Origin: a candidate division KSB1 bacterium
Lineage (GTDB): Bacteria > Zhuqueibacterota > Zhuqueibacteria > Zhuqueibacterales > Zhuqueibacteraceae
Direction: 5' to 3'
NCBI GenBank assembly: GCA_034506175.1
Contig: JAPDQB010000035.1
Span: 1-64,000 of the forward strand
Length of the DNA: 64,000 bases
Numbering within the stretch: the first letter of the stretch is position 1; every line of letters begins with the position of its first letter. This document shows positions 61,352 to 64,000 of the stretch, in pieces. Position numbers and translations under genes: made by a program. The notes beneath the pieces are model-generated. The model did not search any database and was not told the origin of the DNA. It saw only the letters and a program-made list of their open reading frames with translations.

Positions 61352-62794
61352 ATGAAAACGAAAACCTTTTTCAAAATATTGCCCTGGCTCGCGGCCATGG
61401 CGCTGATGCAGGTGACCTTCAGCGCCTGCGAGCTGATTGACCCCACGCAGGTGACCAACCCGCAAATCACCGACGACGCGCTGCGCCAGAACGCCACCGG
61501 CGGCACGGCGTCGCTGATCACCGGGTTGCGCCGGCAATTTTCGGTGGCGCTCAATTCATCGCACATTATCGACGTCGCCTCCGACAATTATTTCAACACC
61601 GCCTCGTTTATCTCCAACAATCTCGACCGGCCGTCGTCGGTGACGCCGTTTGATTTGACCTTGCCGGGCGTCTATCATTCCTATCTGCAACTGAATGCTT
61701 TGGCTGATTTCGGCCTCAGCACCATCATCCCGAACGACAAGCAGGCGACGAACGATCAAAGGGGCGAAGCGTATTTTTATAAAGGCATGGCCCTGGTCAT
61801 CCTGGCGGAGAATTTCTCGTCCTTCCCGGTCGTTGAGTTGGGCCCGCTGGTAACAAGCCGGGAGGCGGCGATGCAGGCGGTTGAGGCCTTTAAAACCGCG
61901 TTCGCAACCACCACCAATGCGAACATGAGAATCAATTGCAAGCTCGGATTGGCCCGTGCCTATCGCTTGGCAGGCGACAAAGCGAATGCCGAAGCCGAAG
62001 CCAAGGCGGCGCTGGCTTTGCCGAATGCGGCAAATTATGTCTTCTTCGCGCAATATGATGCGGCGACGTTGACCAACACGCCGTACGGCCGCATTACCAC
62101 CCTGACGGATTTGCAGCCGCTGCCGCGGCTGGATTTTCTCGATCCTAAATACACCACCAACGCCACCAGCATCCCGGCCTTGAAGTCCGAAGAGGCGCAC
62201 TTGATCATCGCGGAAGTGGCACTGGTGAACAATGATCTCGCGGCAGCCCGCGCTTCGATGGTGAATGCAGTCACGGTGGCGCGCGGCCGGCCAACGGTGA
62301 CGACGTTCCGTGACACCGATCCGCGCACCAATCGTCCCAACGATCCGAATTTGAAAGTGAAAGCCGGACCAACCGCCCCGGCGCTTTCAGGTCTGATTCA
62401 AAGACGTGGCGGCACCGGCGGTTCGTTGATAACGGTTTACCCGGTTTCCGGAACGAGCGTGACGGCGGCGGACATCAACGCGCAGACCACGGCCAACGCG
62501 CTGTACAAAACGTTGTATCTGCTGCGACAGGAAATTTTCTTCCTGGAAGGCCGGCGCATGAGCGATCTCGGCATCCGCCTGCCGGTGTCCATTCGGCAGA
62601 TTCAAACCAATGGCAATGTCAGGGATGGCGGACCGGGAACCGTCACAGTCGTGCCGGCCTACATCCCCAACCGCGGCGATGATTTGGACAGGTTTACCGT
62701 CGATACCGCGACCGCGACAGTGACCATCGCCACGGATATGAACCAGTTGATTGCCGACAACATCAACTCGGTTTCGCCGTTTCTGGCGCGATAG
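61352..62794 (+). CDS. SusD/RagB-like outer-membrane lipoprotein (pair 2)
   Basis: The protein has 480 residues. The lipobox is VTFSAC with ELIDPTQVTNP after it. TPR-like helices typical of SusD follow (GEAYFYKGMALVILAENFSS, INCKLGLARAYRLAGDKANA), and the late LYLLRQEIFFLEGRRMSDLG is the characteristic SusD helix before the C-terminus. It lacks the GWG-type block of pair 1. The start at 61352 is chosen because the upstream open frame overlaps the SusC end. It pairs with the SusC before it. Confidence 0.92.
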   Translation: MKTKTFFKILPWLAAMALMQVTFSACELIDPTQVTNPQITDDALRQNATGGTASLITGLRRQFSVALNSSHIIDVASDNYFNTASFISNNLDRPSSVTPFDLTLPGVYHSYLQLNALADFGLSTIIPNDKQATNDQRGEAYFYKGMALVILAENFSSFPVVELGPLVTSREAAMQAVEAFKTAFATTTNANMRINCKLGLARAYRLAGDKANAEAEAKAALALPNAANYVFFAQYDAATLTNTPYGRITTLTDLQPLPRLDFLDPKYTTNATSIPALKSEEAHLIIAEVALVNNDLAAARASMVNAVTVARGRPTVTTFRDTDPRTNRPNDPNLKVKAGPTAPALSGLIQRRGGTGGSLITVYPVSGTSVTAADINAQTTANALYKTLYLLRQEIFFLEGRRMSDLGIRLPVSIRQIQTNGNVRDGGPGTVTVVPAYIPNRGDDLDRFTVDTATATVTIATDMNQLIADNINSVSPFLAR

Positions 62795-62804
62795 ATGAAT
62801 GTCA

Positions 62805-62837
62805 AATTGACCGGTCACAGCGAGTGGCCGGTCAATT
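62805..62837 (+). terminator. hairpin after SusD 2
   Basis: AATTGACCGGTCAC (62805-62818) and GTGGCCGGTCAATT (62824-62837) form a 14-base stem with one G-T wobble and a five-base loop. GTTATTC follows, a weak T tract. It lies 10 bases after the SusD stop. The rest of 62838-63055 shows no feature. Confidence 0.65.
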
Positions 62838-63055
62838 GTTATTCGAAATTGAACAACAAGGCTTGACAGAATGGTTTTCAGAATAAGACGCTGTTGAGCC
62901 TTTTTGCCTTTTAAATGGCGTGAAAAAGCCGTCGTTGAAACTTTCTCTTGCGTTTTTAGGCTGAATTTGATAATTTGATTTAGTATTGAAGACTTCAATT
63001 GTGGCTTTCCCAATCGCATAACTTTTGAACCTTTTATGACAAGAGACAAAATATC

Positions 63056-63700
63056 ATGGCCACCGTAATGGAACCGGAAGTGCTCATTGCCGATTACACG
63101 CCGCCGGCAAAGGAAAATTATCCCGCCGCCCGTCTCCCGGAACGGGACTTGCGCCCGGAGGAACGAACCAACCTGACCATTGAAGAGGCGGAAGCATTGG
63201 CGAACGGGGAACCCTTTGAGCTTATCGATGGAAGGATGGTTTTCAAAATGCCAGACCGCAAACATTCCAGAATTCAAACAGTTCTGAGCGCGAAATTGTA
63301 TAACTATTTGGAGCAAAACCCCATTGGCGAGGTCTTGACGGAATTCAGCCTGCGCCTCTGGCCTGAAAACAAACACAATTTTCGCGTGCCGGACATTGCG
63401 GTTTTCCTGAATGAAAACATCCGCGAAGAGGAAAAGTACGAAACCCACGCTCCGGATTTGGCGATTGAAATTGTCTCTGATGATGACAAAGCCTCGGCAG
63501 TTTTTGCTAAGGGACGCATGTATTTGGAAAAAGGCAGCCGGGCGGTATGGATGATTTTTCCCTTGGAAAAAAGGGTTATGATTATGACCCCCGCCGAATG
63601 GCGGTGGGAATCGGACAGGTTGTCTTGCCCGGAGATTTTGCCGGGGTTTAGCATCGAGATCGAGAAAATTTTTTCCTCGCCGGCACGCCAAGCTTCTTAA
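63056..63700 (+). CDS. Uma2 family restriction-endonuclease-like protein
   Basis: The protein has 214 residues. Conserved Uma2 blocks are FELIDGRMVFKMPDRKHS, VPDIAVFLNENI, APDLAIEIVSDDDKAS and KGSRAVWMIFPLEK. It is a close paralogue of the protein at 27087-27764: the first 60 residues, the acidic core and the end differ by few changes, while the C-terminal tail is not basic. Two close copies 36 kb apart suggest gene duplication or transposition without visible insertion ends. Confidence 0.9.
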   Translation: MATVMEPEVLIADYTPPAKENYPAARLPERDLRPEERTNLTIEEAEALANGEPFELIDGRMVFKMPDRKHSRIQTVLSAKLYNYLEQNPIGEVLTEFSLRLWPENKHNFRVPDIAVFLNENIREEEKYETHAPDLAIEIVSDDDKASAVFAKGRMYLEKGSRAVWMIFPLEKRVMIMTPAEWRWESDRLSCPEILPGFSIEIEKIFSSPARQAS

Positions 63701-63715
63701 TCCTTCTGCGCTGAT

Positions 63716-64000
63716 ATGTATCCATTCGAATGTCGCTGTCCGGAAGCCTCCGGCTCGCGACTGGCGCCCCGGACGGCGCTGTTTGCAGCGCTCGTCCTTC
63801 TTTTCTGGTTTCCGCCAGGCTTCCCACTCTATTCCCAAGATGATCCATTTCCGCTTTCTGCCGAGGCCTATCTGCACCGGCTGCAAACCGCCGGCGCCGA
63901 TACGCTGCGCGAGGAGTACGAAGCCGAATTTGTCATCTTGCTGGAGGAGAATGAGAGGAAAGTTTATCAAGCTTTGTCCTTGCCGCAGCGCCGGGATTAC
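63716..64000 (+). CDS. N-terminus of a secreted GWxTD-like protein (partial)
   Basis: From ATG 63716 the frame stays open for 95 codons to the window edge. A hydrophobic segment (TALFAALVLLFWFPPGF) is a signal peptide. The mature part begins SQDDPFPLSAEAYLHRLQ and continues with EFVILLEENERKVYQALS and LPQRRDY. The pattern of a short helical block ending ERKVYxAL-xxxRR is how I remember the lead-in to GWxTD domains, which are widespread secreted proteins of the FCB group. The GWxTD signature itself would lie beyond the window, so this call is tentative. Confidence 0.55.
   Translation, partial: MYPFECRCPEASGSRLAPRTALFAALVLLFWFPPGFPLYSQDDPFPLSAEAYLHRLQTAGADTLREEYEAEFVILLEENERKVYQALSLPQRRDY

Noticed and set aside
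62387..63970. Minus-strand open frame (527 codons) over SusD 2, the Uma2 gene and the right edge
   Set aside because: It crosses two well-supported plus-strand genes and a hairpin, and its residues do not look like a folded protein.

Overview
The window reads as a chromosomal piece of an uncultured, diderm bacterium of the FCB (Fibrobacterota-Chlorobi-Bacteroidota) neighbourhood. This is inferred from two SusC/SusD pairs, a further TonB-dependent receptor, many lipoproteins with clear lipoboxes, a GWxTD-like N-terminus at the right edge, and an abundance of secreted FG-GAP/ASPIC-UnbV proteins. Three Uma2-family genes and the E. coli-like promoter spacing (TTGACA-17-TATATT at 3199) fit a candidate phylum such as KSB1 or a Calditrichota relative better than a typical Bacteroidota genome. 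Taxonomy is inference; no rRNA or tRNA gene was found.

Left part (1-27,800): mixed housekeeping and envelope genes. A response regulator and a membrane-anchored lytic transglycosylase are followed by a four-gene run: NAD-dependent epimerase, two-domain glycosyltransferase, DUF4922 HIT-like nucleotidyltransferase, and a SpoIID-like protein without an export signal. A minus-strand block then carries N-acyl-D-amino-acid deacylase, glucose-6-phosphate isomerase, 6-phosphogluconate dehydrogenase and 6-phosphogluconolactonase. Further on, the plus strand has glucokinase and glucose-6-phosphate dehydrogenase. Together these cover glucose to ribulose-5-phosphate. Also here are a haem/siderophore-type TonB receptor, a Tat-exported alanine racemase, an exported phosphatase-superfamily protein and a UMF1-type MFS permease. 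This part is littered with decayed genes: deacylase, FAD oxidoreductase, DUF3303, RNA ligase, glycogen debranching enzyme and arginase remnants.

Right part (28,300-62,800): about 34 kb with every gene on the plus strand. A SusC/SusD pair stands at each end. Between them lie five large FG-GAP/VCBS proteins (CRTAC1-like, several ending in ASPIC/UnbV), a sixth fused to TPRs, a pure TPR membrane protein, two small lipoproteins, and a penta-haem cytochrome c with five membrane helices and C-terminal TPRs. An AAA-ATPase-like/PD-(D/E)XK protein sits inside the run. Two adjacent FG-GAP proteins of over 1,200 residues are full-length tandem duplicates. The layout suggests a surface system that couples TonB-dependent import with calcium-rich beta-propeller proteins and an electron-transfer protein. 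Its substrate is unknown, and this is the most interesting feature of the window.

The right edge holds a third Uma2 gene and the start of a secreted protein cut by the window end. Palindromic dispersed repeats occur between genes, and two look as if they have been absorbed in frame into coding regions (46045-46145 and 53475-53565).
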